DNA from: Anniella stebbinsi
Taxonomy: Eukaryota > Chordata > Lepidosauria > Squamata > Anniellidae
Direction: 5' to 3'
Assembly: GCA_029215795.1 (NCBI GenBank)
Contig: JARDYH010000001.1
Location: 12,733,501 to 12,797,500 of the forward strand
DNA: 64,000 nt
Below the pieces are notes generated by a model, which did not search any database, was not told the DNA's origin, and was given only the letters and a program-made list of their open reading frames with translations. How positions within the stretch are numbered: the first letter of the stretch is position 1; the number at the start of each line of letters is the position of its first letter. Position numbers and translations under genes: made by a program. Below, piece by piece: positions 22,269 through 33,970 of this stretch.

Positions 22269-22785
22269 ACAAATACAGGACAACCCATACTATTTTCCCT
22301 GGAGCAAATACCTTCCCCTGCCACTAAAGGACAAGAACACTAGTATCACTAGCAGAAAATTGAAGATCCATATATATAAAAAAATGATGCATGTGACAGA
22401 GACACATACAAAAATCCTTCTTTATTCTGGCAGTATCAGAATTGTACCATGTTATTTTTATATCCACATCTGCATGATTGATTGTTGTTTTCATAGCCAC
22501 ACAATCGATAAATAAAATTGTATGGGTGTGTGGTGGTTCTGGAATTTTAACCTGGAACTTTATAATGTTGTATTTCTGTGCTCCTTTATTTTTAACCCAG
22601 ATAAATAAAACTGAACTTGAATTATATGTAGGTTGTAATGTGTTCCATCATGCAACCTCCTGCAACAGGAGGTTGTACCAGATAGCCCAGCCAATTCCTT
22701 TAAATTCTGTAATTGTAGTAAGTTTTTATTTATTCTAATTCCATGTTTTATTCAGGAGAGGACTCCCTTTTTGGAATTCTTTAGA
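22269..22785. other. Unassigned; small perfect hairpin
   Basis: At 22653-22675 a 10-bp perfect inverted repeat (CAACCTCCTG / CAGGAGGTTG) surrounds a 3-base loop. Otherwise AT-rich sequence without recognised features. Confidence 0.5.
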
Positions 22786-22912
22786 TATATTAGGTTGGAT
22801 CAAGACTTACATATACCTTAGAGCAGAGACATTGAAATCAATGGGAGTTAACTTGATTTCAGTAGGTCTCCTTTAGGTATGATTTCATCATGATCCAACC
22901 CATTGTCTCTTG
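22786..22912 (+). repeat. SINE-like repeat, 'aatgggagttaactt' type
   Basis: GGTTGGATCAAGACTTACATA…, GAAATCAATGGGAGTTAACTTGA… and ATGATCCAACCCA show a partly symmetric repeat related to the 'ttgaactcaatgggacttacttctgagtag' repeat elsewhere in the window. Diverged. Confidence 0.5.
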
Positions 22913-22962
22913 TCTGTATTTCCTATTGATTTCAGTGAACCCAGAATTTCCTCTTACATATT

Positions 22963-23507
22963 GGCTATGTCTACACCAGCCTTTTTTCCTGGGGTCATCT
23001 TGAGATCATCCCTGTGCACCTAAAGGACACACAGGAGATCTTGGGGGTGACCAGGGACAACCAGGGACTTTCCCCAGGATATCTGGGACCGTGGATTTAT
23101 CGATTTTTTCCACTGTCCTGGGACCATCCTGAGGAATGCCGCCAGTGTGGCTGCTGCTCCCAGGTTGTCCCTTTTTCCCCATGAGTAACGGTGCCAGGCA
23201 CAGAGCTGTGCATGGAGACTCCATGCCCTTTGGGGGTGGGGGCTGCATTTTTGCCATCCCTGCAATGACAGGGGAGTCAGGGTCCAATATCACTGGGTTT
23301 CTTTTCCCCAAAAAAACTCACTTTTGCAAAGTATCACAATTGCACAACCGGCCCCTCTTCAGTAAAAAAAAAACAATGGCACCCACAACATCCCTCTTTC
23401 CTCCCGGGATGTTGTGCGGACAAATAGAAACTGGAGTAGGATCGCAGAAGCAGATAAGTCCACGATACCAGATAAGTCCTGCTACCCTCTTACTTGTATA
23501 TAAACCC
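22963..23507. mobile_element. GGCC-type MITE D2
   Basis: Left end GGCTATGTCTACACCAGCC, flanked by ATT (22960-22962), right boundary at TATATAAACCC followed by ATT (23508-23510). The body is homologous to D1 in reverse (GGATGTTGTG, GATAAGTCC, GGGATGTTG). The D1 splice-donor motif CAG|GTAAGT is here CAGATAAGT. No coding capacity, although frames of up to 128 codons stay open. Confidence 0.75.
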
Positions 23508-23510
23508 ATT

Positions 23511-24142
23511 GTGGAGTCTTAAAGACATAAATGGACAAATTCCAAATTCCAAAATTGGACTTCTCCCACAGAACCAGCTGTTGGTTTCTGTCATTGTAAC
23601 TGTGTAACTTTTTTAAAAAACAACATATTCCAATCCAGATATGGTAAAACAGATGTTAACACCTTCCCCCCAACCCCCCCCCCCAAATATGCGGTGCAAA
23701 GCTTGTTTCTTCCTGATATCTTCATTTGTTTATGTAACTGATGACTAGGGACTCTTCAGATTTAAGAATGGACATAGTGGCTTCTGTTAGTCTAGGGAGG
23801 TCAGAATGACTGAGAATCCACATTAATCTAATATGCGAGTGTCGATAAAGAGAAGTGATAAATATACTGCAGCCACAATTTTACTTTGATAAATTAAAAG
23901 TGCATTCATTTGGCCCATTCAATAGAAAATGTATCTAAGATCCCGTGAATAGCAACGGGATTGATTTTGTTTGATAGTCTAAAGCAGTTTCATTTTCTGT
24001 GATGCTAGTCTTGTAAACTCTGCCGAAAAAAATCAAAAGAAAACATTTCATAGGCAAGAATTTAATGTTCTGTATATAACCCTGGTTTATTTTCCTTCTT
24101 TCTCAGCTTATAATTAAAATTACAGACAACTCATATCTATAG
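23511..24142. other. Unassigned; C-run
   Basis: C-rich homopolymer block at 23665-23685, then mildly AT-rich complex sequence 23760-24120 with no recognised repeat. Confidence 0.45.
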
Positions 24143-24166
24143 GTGTGTGTGTGTGTGCGTGCGTGC

Positions 24167-24203
<37 letters not shown>

Positions 24204-24204
24204 C
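24143..24204. repeat. Compound (GT)n(GC/GT)n(GA)n microsatellite
   Basis: GT units, interrupted by CGTG units, then about 11 GA units. Confidence 0.96.
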
Positions 24205-24427
24205 ATTGTCATGTCATTCTGTAAAACATACAAACTTGTAAAGTTGCTTCCCATTTTCCAGATGGGGAAATGAAGCTCAGACCTGAGGCACGGTCCTCAC
24301 AGCATTCAGTATGCTGCGACAACAGCCAACATCAACACATCCAGGGTGCTTTAGTTATGTTATCCCTTGCAGAGAGCAACCATTCAATGTGGACTATGAA
24401 ATGGGACCATTCTTTTACTGTAGCAGT

Positions 24428-24955
24428 TAAGAACATAAAAAAAACATAAGAAGAACCATGCTAGATCAGACCAAGGGTCCATCTAGTCCGCCATTCTGTT
24501 TCCAGAATGGCTACCAGCTGTCAATCAGGGTCCCACAAGCAGGACATGGTGCAACAGCACCCTCCCACCCATATTCCCCAGCAACTGGTATATGTAGGCT
24601 TACTGTCTTGGATACTGGAGGTAGTACATAACCATCAGGGCTAGTAGCCCTTGATAGCCTTCTCCTCCAGGAACTTATCCACCCCCTTTAAAAGCCATCC
24701 AAAGTGGTGGCCATCACCATATCTTGTAGCAAATTCCATAGTTTAATTATGCATTGTGTGGAGAAGTCCTTCCTTTGATCTGTCCTGAATCTCCCACCAA
24801 TCAGCTTCATGGGATGACTTTGAGTTCTAGCATTATGGAAGAGGGAGAAAAATGTCTCCCTATTTAAAGGCTTTAGAAACGTCCATTTTGGACCATGGAA
24901 GGAGCACACCCACGTAAGAGCAGATGCAGAAAGAGGCAGGCTGAGCACAAATACA
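24428..24955 (-). mobile_element. CR1/L3-like LINE fragment, minus strand
   Basis: From CATAAGAAGAACCATGCTAG to GAGGGAGAAAAATGTCTC this is the reverse complement of a LINE 3' region also found at 42830-43476 (plus), 45568-45745 (plus), 47832-48250 (minus) and 50270-50455 (minus). In sense orientation the tail reads TGGACTAGATGGACCCTTGG. Orientation is by analogy with CR1; no ORF remains. Confidence 0.8.
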
Positions 24956-25953
24956 GTTCTGGAAAAAAAAATCTAATATATCAACTCTAATTTACTTTGG
25001 CTATGGTATGAAAATATCTTGTTAATCCATATTTTGATAGGAAAATGCCTTTACCATAAGACAAATTCCTTTATTAGACATCTACTAGTTACAAAGAATG
25101 CAAATAAATAAATAAATCCTTCTACACATCAATATGTTTATGTAAAGTAACTAACAAAGCTTCATATTATTATACAGAAATCAACAAATGCAAGATTTAA
25201 AATCCTATTTGTGTGTACGAGGTGCCAGATCATTTTACAATGAGATATCACACATTGTGATAATGACTATTAAATACTACTCTTGATGCTTGTCTTCCGC
25301 TTTTCAAAGCAGTGGAAGAAACCGAAATTAATCCTTCAATTATGAGTGAAATTAATTCCATTACTGGCTGGCTGGCTGGCTGGCTACAAGCAGTTCTACA
25401 AAATGCAAATCCCATTTCAGCCAATATTCTGGCCTTTTGTCGAAAAAACGGAACACATTATGGTTGATAAGAGAAATGCATTTTATTGTGTGTTATTTTA
25501 ATGCTTTTTGAGTGCCACAACAAGCCATGCTTCTGCATTGATTTACTGATGCAGTGCGCAACTCAACATTCAGAAGTACTGAACTCATCTCATTATGCAG
25601 TTGGGATAAAGCAGGCATTTGCTGAAGACTAACAATGCATCTGACACAATCAGCTATGTTTCCCCACCCACCCATGGAAACTCACTCTGAATCTTTCAAC
25701 TTTACCAAGGAAGTTGGTATCTCTATCTATTAAGAGGAAAGTATATGTGTGTCACATATGTCCGGAAATGTTTACCTACTTCCAGATGAGTTAGAAACCT
25801 GAAATTTGACATGGTGATGGCTCTGGCTGTACAATACTCCAGAAAAATCTTGGGGTTTAAAATATTTTTTAATAATTTAATAAAAATCGAGGCTTATGCT
25901 TACACCTCCTGGCATGCCTTGGGTGGGAAGCCAGACTTACTATGTGCAAACTC
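24956..25953. other. Unassigned; conserved-element candidate near 25150-25480
   Basis: Contains short AAAT (25100-25117) and TGGC (25367-25385) microsatellites inside otherwise complex, single-copy-looking sequence. No exon recognised. Confidence 0.4.
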
Positions 25954-25956
25954 ACT

Positions 25957-26182
25957 GGCTGAATTCGGACAACACGATAGTCAATGGTGGGGTAATAATC
26001 AACTTTACAGTTGTTCATCTAGGGTCTACTCCCCACACAACATGGTAATAAATCATCAACTGTGGTGTGGATTAGGATCAGCGCTGAGTTGACTATGGCA
26101 GAATTCGGATGACACAATAGTCAAAACAACTGACGATTGTTTTCCCCACACCAGTTGTTTATTGTGTCGTCCGAATTGAGCC
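25957..26182. mobile_element. MITE I with three terminus copies
   Basis: Starts GGCTGAATTCGGACAACACG and ends GTCGTCCGAATTGAGCC, flanked by ACT (25954-25956, 26183-26185). A third copy of the terminus (GGCAGAATTCGGATGACAC) is internal at about 26097-26116, suggesting a dimer or nested duplication. Three-base TSD. Confidence 0.8.
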
Positions 26183-26185
26183 ACT

Positions 26186-27244
26186 ATTTGCAAACCATGT
26201 TACTATCTCTCAATCCTAACTCATTTCCCACTTTCCTGACCTCTCACTAACTGCCTTTGTTCTCCTCCTATCTGACTTTCTCCAACTGCTACTAACCCCG
26301 CCCATCATTCAATTCTAGCCTCAGTTTATTCCTACAGCTCCCAGCATGCCTTGGGCAATTTCATTTGTTTAAAAGTTAACTCACAGGCCAGCACCAGCCT
26401 ACTACGTTAAGATGATTCCCTTGCAGACATATATATTAGGGCGCTAAAGCAACGCTGGGTATATCAGCTAGTATAGACATATGCCAGGTGTTTTTGAAGC
26501 ACTGGGAGCCACCTGCAATCCTTTAACACTTGAGGTGGTTGACCTCACAATATGGTTCATGTTGCTTTTCTTTGGTGGGGTGCATTTCCCCCACCCCTCC
26601 TCCTTCACTTTCTTCATGTTCTAAAGGGTGTTTTTCAACACACCAAAGTGCTAATGCTTTGGTGCAGTTTGCACTCTGGTAAACAAAGCACATGCTTCCC
26701 CGCTATGTGTGATGTATCCCCATGATACAGCTTACGGAGCAATCTTTGTACTTCTATAAAAAATAAATTAAAAAAAAAACCCAAGATTTCCAACATGTTA
26801 AGAAGACGCGTCAAACTTATCAAGGGTTAAGAGAGGTTGGTGGACTGGGGGGGTGGGGGAAGAGTGTGAAAGAGATTTTGTGGTAAGTGCATTCATCCTT
26901 GATGCGTGGGTTGTTTTTCAACGTGTGGGGGAAACCACCTTTGAGAATCAGTGTCCTCTTTAGGACCTGCTGGCAAAATATATAGGGCCCTTTTCTGTTT
27001 GCTCTTTGCATTAGCAGATGTAAAGCACATCCAGAAGAGCAATGTTCCCATTGCAGCCCCATTTTGTATTACCAAGATGGGCACTCGGTAACGGGCTTCC
27101 AAAATAACATTCTTGGGGTACATCACAAACCTCTATACAGACCTCGACTGCAGATTGTGTCCAAGTCGGTTTTTGGTCCGGGAGGTGCAAACTCAGTAAA
27201 TACTGATTAAAAATGAAATGGAATGAATTTCTCATACGCCCCTA
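26186..27244. other. Unassigned sequence
   Basis: G-rich run at 26846-26862 and A run at 26770-26780. No gene or repeat terminus supported. Confidence 0.45.
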
Positions 27245-27252
27245 GTTGCATA

Positions 27253-27525
27253 TGGTGACCAGATAAAATCCAGGTCAGGGCTCATGTAACTTTAACAGTT
27301 GTAGAGCAAAGGGAATTTCAGCCAGGGTCGTTTGTATGCAATTAGTTCCTGGTGAAATTCCCTCTTCATCACAACACTTAAAGTTGCAGGGGCCCTGACT
27401 TCTTTTGTATATGGTCACTCTAGTATAGTGCTAATTGCATACAAATGACACTGGCTGAAGTTCCCTTTTCTCTACAACTGTTAAAGTTACATGAGCCCTG
27501 ACCTGGATTTTATCTGGTCAGCCTA
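27253..27525. mobile_element. hAT-like foldback MITE, copy A4 (internally deleted)
   Basis: Ends TATGGTGACCAGATAAAA and TTTTATCTGGTCAGCCTA, flanks TAGTTGCA and TAGTTGTA (7 of 8 match). It is about 45 bp shorter than A1 or A3 because one arm lacks part of the central region after TAGTATAGTGC. Confidence 0.9.
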
Positions 27526-27620
27526 TAGTTGTAGGACATTTTTTATGTCATAACATGCACAGGATTGCACTCTTAGACATAGAAGTCATCAATGTACACC
27601 ATGATACAGAACACAATGTA

Positions 27621-27989
27621 GAGTGTCATCAGACAGGGGGGAATTGTGTTTCCTTATTGTCACTTTCCCCCCTCCCACTTCTGTCCCACAATACTTCCTT
27701 CCTCTTTCTTCATATGTGAAAGAAAGAGGAAGTAAATAATGGCCATGTGGCCCATTCAGTGGGAGCTTTTATCACACTGCTTTTCCTGCACACAGCAGGA
27801 AATGGTGGCACGTTTCGCTTCCCCCCACAAAAAAAAAAATCAGATTTACCGGAGTCTCATTTTTTCATGGAAGGATGACCAGAAGGAGCAGGAGACATGT
27901 GGGAGATGGATGGTAGCATCAAAAGGACCTACGAAAAACCGTGAATGGCCAGTAACAAGTGTGTGATATAACACTCACCTGATGACGCT
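27621..27989. mobile_element. MITE G2
   Basis: Ends GAGTGTCATCAGACAGG and CACCTGATGACGCTC match the G family terminus. Internal sequence is related to G1 and G4 in reverse. No matching TSD, so the flanks have diverged. Confidence 0.65.
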
Positions 27990-28417
27990 CTCAGTTGAGA
28001 TGACAATTCAGTCATGATGATCTTAGCACTGAACTGTTAATAATATGACATACATTCTTTGGATAATGTAGCTAAAAACATTTTTTTTTTTTTGGTCATA
28101 TAGACTGAGGAATAGGAAGGCTCCCACCCACCCACCCTGGACTTTAAAAGTTTTTTCACATGCTGATACATGGTTTCTTAAGAGTTCAAATTTGCTTCTG
28201 AACGCCTGATAGGAAAGACATTTTCTTAATCAAATATTTAATGACTCTGCATCTCACTGGGCAGTGCTGAAAAATAGTAATCATTGTGAAGAAGACCCTT
28301 ATCTTCTCTGAGGTCCTCCAGGCAATCAAACATTCAAGCAAAAATCAGAGTATCACATTTAGACATCACAACTCAATTTGTTTTATATCAAACACACACG
28401 CATGGACATATACTATG
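27990..28417. other. Unassigned; T11 run
   Basis: T run at 28081-28093; otherwise no feature supported. Confidence 0.45.
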
Positions 28418-28437
28418 CACACACACACACACACACA
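28418..28437. repeat. (AC)n microsatellite
   Basis: Ten AC units. Confidence 0.95.
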
Positions 28438-29206
28438 GGGCTGCCCTTGTTGCTGACTTCGCCACATGGAGTACCATATATACATGGAAAACTTTCCGAT
28501 GTAATAGTTATGATGGTGAATCACCAGTTTGATCCTGCAGGATTCCATCAATGGGTCACAACCACTGCCATATTAAATCATAGTTGCCAAACCATCTCTG
28601 CCATTGTGTGAAATGCAAATGAAATATTGGATGAGAAGTCTAAAAACAAAACAGGAAAGCAACACAGATAGGGATGATGGGATGGGGGCCAACTAATGGC
28701 CAGGCATGGCTGCTCCCACAGTCTTCAAACTAGAATCACATTTGTCATGCAGGAAGGATGGAGAGGAAGTCTGCATAAGCCTACCTTCTTGCTACTCGGA
28801 GACAGAGGATACAATACCCCAACTGGAAAGCTGAACAGGAGCGGTATCAGAAAGGAGTCAGGGAATGGTTAAGCCTTAGGCAGATTGAGCAGGGTGAAGA
28901 GCAAGATTGCCAGTTGGAAAAACCCAGATCTGACACCTGACATGTGGTGCTTGCCAGAAGAGAGATCAGAAATGCCCAATGTTTATTAACTGCCTCACAC
29001 AAGGCCAGACTATTCGTCCATCTACCCCTGGCAATCCCTTCCCAGAGATGTCTGCAAGGAAGTAGTCACATCATTGATTCAGCTAGCCCACGGGATAGCT
29101 TCCTCCTACTCACATTATCACAGCTCCTTGGAAAGCAGTACCTGGAAAGTGGATGAATCGATCTCCACCATTTTCATAAAGTATTAGATCTTGTAAGGTT
29201 GTAACA
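28438..29206. other. Unassigned sequence
   Basis: No coding or repeat evidence that I can defend. Confidence 0.45.

Positions 29207-29248
<42 letters not shown>
29207..29248. repeat. (AAT)n microsatellite
   Basis: About 13 AAT units. No LINE body is recognisable upstream, so it may be an isolated expansion or a decayed tail. Confidence 0.96.
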
Positions 29249-29249
<1 letters not shown>

Positions 29250-29337
29250 GTATTTTAAGCTGGAAATTTGATCAGCTTCCTTCTGTACAACTTCCAAGAC
29301 GCTCAACCTGATGTCATTCCTCACTTTCCACGATAAT

Positions 29338-29369
29338 GTGTGTGTGTGTGTGTGTGTGTTTGTGTGTGA
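29338..29369. repeat. (GT)n microsatellite
   Basis: GT repeat with one T interruption. Confidence 0.95.
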
Positions 29370-30312
29370 TTGGATTGTTCTTTAGTTAGCACTCCATATG
29401 GCTTGCAAAGTGTCTTATCAATTGCACTGTTTTGTTCCTCAATAGGAGATGAGTGAGTCATTGAATAGCCAGTGGCTCTTGGAAGAAATGGGAGCTTGTG
29501 CTTAAAAATATAACCTGACAATAGAGATTTGAAATAAGTTCTAAAAGCAACGACAAAATTAAGCCACTCTGTAGGAGATGAATCTATTTATAGTCTCTGA
29601 CAAAGATCAGCATCATGTATGAGAGCTGGGTGATCGAAACATCACCATACCATGCACCTATTGCAAAATAAGAATCTTCTTGGAGCAATGAAGTGGGAAA
29701 CCAAACAGTGACTGCCATTTTCTTCCCCTGCTTGTGGGTGATCTGGAGATCTATGAGAAAGTGCTGCCAGCCAAGTAAAAACATGAAAGCATAATTGCTA
29801 AATAGAGATAGGTACTGAAGTAGTGACGGCAATATTGCTACTCTGATATTACTTCTTGATTATACCTGCAAGCTCTTAGGAGAGGGAGAGTATGGGACAG
29901 GAAGGAACTCACCTGGGCAGCCAATTCACTCATGTTATGAACACTTTTTTTAAAGGCCCTAATTTAATTAGAAACCAAAGGGGAGATTAAATGACACCAG
30001 GGAAAATGTGATATACCACACGTTCCAAAGTTAATGTCTGTTGGAGAGAGGGGGAGACCTCTTGTAAAAAAAATATGTGCCTGCTTTGAGCTGCATGAGA
30101 AAGTCTGTTGGACGGTCTGGTTATTTCTGTAGACCAGAGTTGGGCTATCCAAGGTTTGCAGGCAATTCCCCCAAATACCCATCACTGTTACTGCTGCTTC
30201 CACTCCTAATACTAACCCACAGGAGAGTCATTCCCACACACAGTGTTCCAAATGAAATTGGGTTCCTGAGAACCTATCAAACAGCTTTGTGGGCTCCAAA
30301 AGGTTCTGTGGA
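29370..30312. other. Unassigned sequence
   Basis: No recognisable exon or element. Confidence 0.45.
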
Positions 30313-30462
30313 GGCCTTCTACTGAGTCAGACCACCATTGATCTATCTAGCCTAGTATTATGAACAATGGCAATCAAGGGTTTCAGGCAGGGGATATTGG
30401 GGGTCGAATTTGGGACTGTCTGCATGCCAAGTATGTCTACCACTGAGACACAATCCTACCCC
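30313..30462 (-). mobile_element. tRNA-derived SINE, minus strand
   Basis: The minus strand reads an A-box-like CTCAGTGGTAGACATACTTG and a B-box region (GGTCCCAAATTCGACCCCC, decayed), followed by ACTAGGCTAGATAGATC and GGTCTGACTCAGTAGAAGG, the body seen in the 54079 and 61365 copies. Confidence 0.75.
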
Positions 30463-30482
30463 TTGCATCCTCTTCTGCATCT

Positions 30483-30930
30483 CCTCCTCTGGAAGGGGTT
30501 CAGAGGAGGGCAACGAGAATGATCAGGAGTCTGGAAACAAAGCCCTATGAGGAGGGACTGAAAGAACTGGGGCACGTTTAGCATGGAGAAGAGAAGACAG
30601 AGGGGAGACATGATAGCACTCTTCAAATACCTGCAAGGTTGTCACACGAAGGAGGGCCAAGAACTCTTCTTGATCATCCCAGAGTGCAGGACGCGGAATA
30701 ATGGGCTCAAGTTACAGGAAGCCAGATTCTGGCTGGACATCAGGAAAAACTTCCTGACTGTTAGAGCAGGACAACAATGGAACCAATGACCTAGGGAGGT
30801 TGTGGACTCTCCTACACTAGAGGCATTCAAGAAGCAGCTGGATAGCCAGGTATCTGCCAGGTATGATTTAAGGTGAATTCCTGCATTGAGCAGAGGGTTG
30901 GACTCAATGGCCTTAAATTTTTCCTCTCTC
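30483..30930 (+). mobile_element. CR1 LINE 3' end
   Basis: GAACTGGGGCACGTTTAGC, GACATGATAGCACTCTTC, TTACAGGAAGCCAGATTCTGG and GAGGGTTGGACTCAATGGCC are colinear with the copies at 16700 and 54966. The terminal ATTCTATGA repeats are missing because sequence diverges after CTTAAATTTTTCC. An open frame of 68 codons (30583-30789) is chance or decayed UTR. Confidence 0.9.
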
Positions 30931-30947
30931 CTGTAATGTCTGGTACA

Positions 30948-31030
30948 GTCTTGCCCAACCTGGGTCCCTCCAAATGTTTTGCACATCAGCTCCCTCAGCC
31001 CCAGCCAGCATACCCAAAGAGTCAGGTTTG
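30948..31030 (-). repeat. Short interspersed repeat, 'gggagttgtagtcca' type
   Basis: CTTGCCCAACCTGGGTCCCT…, CAAATGTTTTGCACATCAGC, AGCCCCAGCCAGCAT are the reverse complement of the repeat at 35093. Confidence 0.6.
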
Positions 31031-31204
31031 ATAGTGAAAAAAATCTGGATGGACCCAGGCTGGCAAAGAGTCTAAGTAATGATGCCAACTTGTTATGAGC
31101 TACTGCTGGTGGAATGGGCATAATGTCTAGATATTACTAGACATTACGAGAGAGTGTTAGAATAAAACACAAGGCTGGTATTTTGTACTTCCTGTTATTT
31201 GTCC

Positions 31205-31262
31205 TTTTATGGGATGACCCTGGGTTCTAGTATTTTGAGAGAGGGAGAAACTGTTTCGCTAT
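31205..31262 (-). mobile_element. Fragment of the L3-like LINE
   Basis: GGGATGACCCTGGGTTCTAG…GAGAGAGGGAGAAACTG matches the 5'-most part of the fragments at 24428 and 47832. Isolated small piece. Confidence 0.6.
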
Positions 31263-31941
31263 CCACATTCTCCACTATTCCAGTTGCAGAACCTGAGTTT
31301 TCTGGGTACCGAATTCAGGACTAGTTTTGAGTTCAGAATTTGCAAGCAACTTTGCTTTCATTTCATGATTTTGCTATCATCTTTGACATGTTTATTTAGA
31401 AGATAATAAAGAACATTAGCTGTTGAAGAACAACACAAAATTGAGTGAGCACACTTGAATTGGTAGCATATGGCCCAATCATATACTGTAACTAGTGCAT
31501 ACGGCTGAATTAATGCTAAAATAGCTCCATCTAAAACAAAAAGCCTAATGCAGGGCTTACGCAGAACTCCTGGGATCTCACAATGCTGCATAAATGGTGA
31601 TTTCTGCCACTGCTGGTTAGATTCTTAACCCCCTGAATAGACTGACAAATTGCAGATAGGAATTTTTTTTTAAGCCTTGATGGAATTATCCTTCATATTT
31701 CTCTTAATGCTTCTTTAGGTAATCATTGCATAACTCATTTTAAACTGAATTAAAATAAAATCTATTTGGAACAAAATATGGTTTTAGATGGAGAAATTGA
31801 GAGAGAGAGAGAGATTAAACTATACTCTTAAGAGGATGGGGTTTTTTTGTTGTTGTTGTTTTCTCCATTTTACCTAAAGTTGCCCACCAAAATAAGTTTT
31901 CAAAAATGTACAGGTGGCACTCCATTTCAGCAAGGCTTCTT
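31263..31941. other. Unassigned sequence
   Basis: AT-rich; GA tract at 31799-31814 and GTT tract at 31846-31860. No gene or repeat body recognised. Confidence 0.45.
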
Positions 31942-32036
31942 AGGCTGCAATCCTATACCCACTTACTGGAGTAAGCCCCATTGAACACAGTGGTCTTACT
32001 TCTGAGCAGAAACGTATAGGGTTGCACTGTCACTCA
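31942..32036 (+). repeat. SINE-like repeat, 'caatcctatacccactt' type
   Basis: GGCTGCAATCCTATACCCAC, GAGTAAGCCCCATTGAACAC, TTACTTCTGAGCAGAAACG. Same family as 43785 and 50120. Commonly seen spread through reptile sequence; no promoter boxes clear enough to classify. Confidence 0.65.
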
Positions 32037-32238
32037 GAAGATTTGTAGGTGGCAGATAGAACCATCAATGGAAATGTGGTTTCAAGCACAGAGACAAAAA
32101 GTAAGATCAGAGCTGTTTGTACAAAACACAAGTGGACATTCCCCCCCCCCAATGCAACTGGGTCCAGATTTTGGAGGGGTGTTAGGGGGCAGCTTTTGCT
32201 TCTTGCTCCAATGTCTTACCAATTTCGGTACGTTTACT

Positions 32239-32544
32239 TAGGGTGACCATATGGAAAAGAGGACTGGGCTCCTGTATCTTTAACAGTTGCATAGAAAAAG
32301 GAATTTCAGCAGGTGTCATATGTATGAAAGCAGCACCTGCTAAAATACCCTCTTTATCACCACAGTTAAAGCTGCAGGAGCCCTGCCCTCTTGACCTGAT
32401 ACAAAAGAGGGCAGGGAACTGTTGTGATGAAGAGGGAATTTCACCTGGTGCTGCATGCATACAAACGATACCTGCTGAAATTCCTTTTCTATGCAACTGT
32501 TAAAGATACAGGAGCCCTGTCCTCCTTTTCATATGGTCACCCTA
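32239..32544. mobile_element. hAT-like foldback MITE, copy A5
   Basis: Ends TAGGGTGACCATATGGAAAA and TTTTCATATGGTCACCCTA; flanks CGTTTACT and GTTTTACT match at 6 of 8. The central portion has its own inverted GAGGGCAGGG pair. Foldback halves as in A1. Confidence 0.87.
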
Positions 32545-32917
32545 GTTTTACTTTTCCCATAGGGAGAAATGGGATCCATTAACAGCTAGTCCTATGCCAT
32601 CTGCATACACCAATCCTTTATGTGGTTAGCCAGCCTTGGACTCTATTTCTCAACATTTAGGCTGACCAGATAAAATCCGGGGCTGGATCTACACGTCGTC
32701 CTTGATGCGCCCTTGATGCGCCACAAGCCGCTTTGGAGCGCTGCACTTCATCTAGTGTGGCTCAAGCCTCGGAGGCTCTGCTCGAGCTCTCGCTGCCGCC
32801 GCTGCCCTTTCATCCCGGCCGGTCCCAGGGAGGGAGGAGGGAGGGTTGTAAACAAAAGCTGGACAGATTCCTCCAACATCCTTAACTCCAACATAATCTT
32901 TTCCGCCCATGTATTTC

Positions 32918-33853
32918 TAGGGTGACCAGATTTTGGAACCCAAAATCCCGGTCCCCCCCCCGCCAACAACCCCCCCACCAAGCCACCCCCCAATACAAAC
33001 CCCCAAGCCATCCCCCCACGCAAAACAAACCCCCCACCAAGCCACCCACCCCCAAAAAACATCAGCCCGGAACTACCGGGGCGGGTTCTCTTCTGCTGCC
33101 TCCGCCGCCGCACCGCCGCTACCGCCGCCGGGTTCCCCGCCGGCTCGTAAGGCCAGCGGCCGCGCGGAAGAAACAGGGGAGGGCCGGATCCGGAAGTGAC
33201 GTAATCGGCCCTCCCCCGCCTCTTCCGCGCGGCTGCTGGCCTTATGAGCTGGCGGGGGACCCAGCGGTGCGGTGGTGGACCCGGCGGCGGTGGCGCGGCG
33301 GCGGTGGCGGCACGGCGGTGGCGGTGGCGTGGTGGACCTGGCGGCGCGGCGGCGGCGGTGCGGCGACGGCGACGGCGGCGCGGTGGCGGCCCCGGCGGCG
33401 GCACGGCGGCGGACCTGGCCGCCCCAGCAGGTAAGTGCCCCGTGCCCCGCGCCTCGCGCTCCTTACCCGCTTCCCTCCAGTGCTTGAATCTATTGAGAAA
33501 CAGGCTTCACGGCCTGTCTCTCAGTATCGCGCCAGGTGATGACGTCATCACTCGGCACGCTACTGAGGGACAGGCCGCGAAGCCTGTTTCTCAGTAGATT
33601 TGAGCACCGGAGGGAAGCGGACGCCCCTGCGGGTAAGGAGCGTGAGGCGCGAGGGAGGGCACTTACCTGCTGGGGCGGCTGCTTCCCGGGCTCCTCCACC
33701 GCCACCGCCGCCGGGTCTACTGCCGCTCCTTGCTTGCTGCCACCGCCGCGTGACCCCCCGCCCCCCGGTTTGCCCCCCCACCCCCCGGTTGGGCCGGTTC
33801 GCCCCTGGATTCCCGGTTAGGACCGGGAAATCCCGAGCCATCTGGACAGCCTA
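32918..33853. mobile_element. GC-rich palindromic hAT-like element
   Basis: Ends TAGGGTGACCAGATTTTGG and CCATCTGGACAGCCTA; perfect 8-bp TSD TGTATTTC (32910-32917, 33854-33861). The unoccupied site is visible in the paralogous sequence near 40190-40206. The body is CpG-rich with CGG/CCG repeats (33090-33430) and an inverted-repeat module at about 33460-33640, centred on GTGATGACGTCATCAC. Splice-donor-like CAG|GTAAGT occurs on plus (about 33428-33436) and minus (about 33662-33671). The 218- and 170-codon frames are low-complexity artefacts. Confidence 0.9.
33536..33551. promoter_or_regulatory. CRE-like bZIP palindrome in the transposon core
   Basis: GTGATGACGTCATCAC is a perfect 16-bp palindrome containing TGACGTCA, the consensus CREB/ATF site. 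It forms the centre of the long inverted repeat. Homologous centres in the 57.9-kb element read GTGATGTCATCAC. Function is inferred from motif only. Confidence 0.5.
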
Positions 33854-33970
33854 TGTATTTCATTATTAATTCTTCAATGAATTCATATTTCTCCTCCCAA
33901 TCCCACTTTACCCCCAAAGATGGTGTTAGAAGACTCATCCAGGTGAAATCCTGCTTACAGGGGTTATAAT

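Noticed and set aside
22653..22675. Hairpin considered as a transcription terminator
   Set aside because: Stem-loop termination is bacterial; this is vertebrate DNA and no U-tract follows.
26785..26830. AGAAGACGCGTCAAAC considered as a second hammerhead motif
   Set aside because: No CTGANGA core or pairing helices nearby.
32748..33434. Open frames of 218 and 170 codons on opposite strands
   Set aside because: They lie entirely in the CGG/CCG-rich body of a hAT-like element, run to Arg/Gly/Pro repeats, overlap in antisense and have no recognisable domain.
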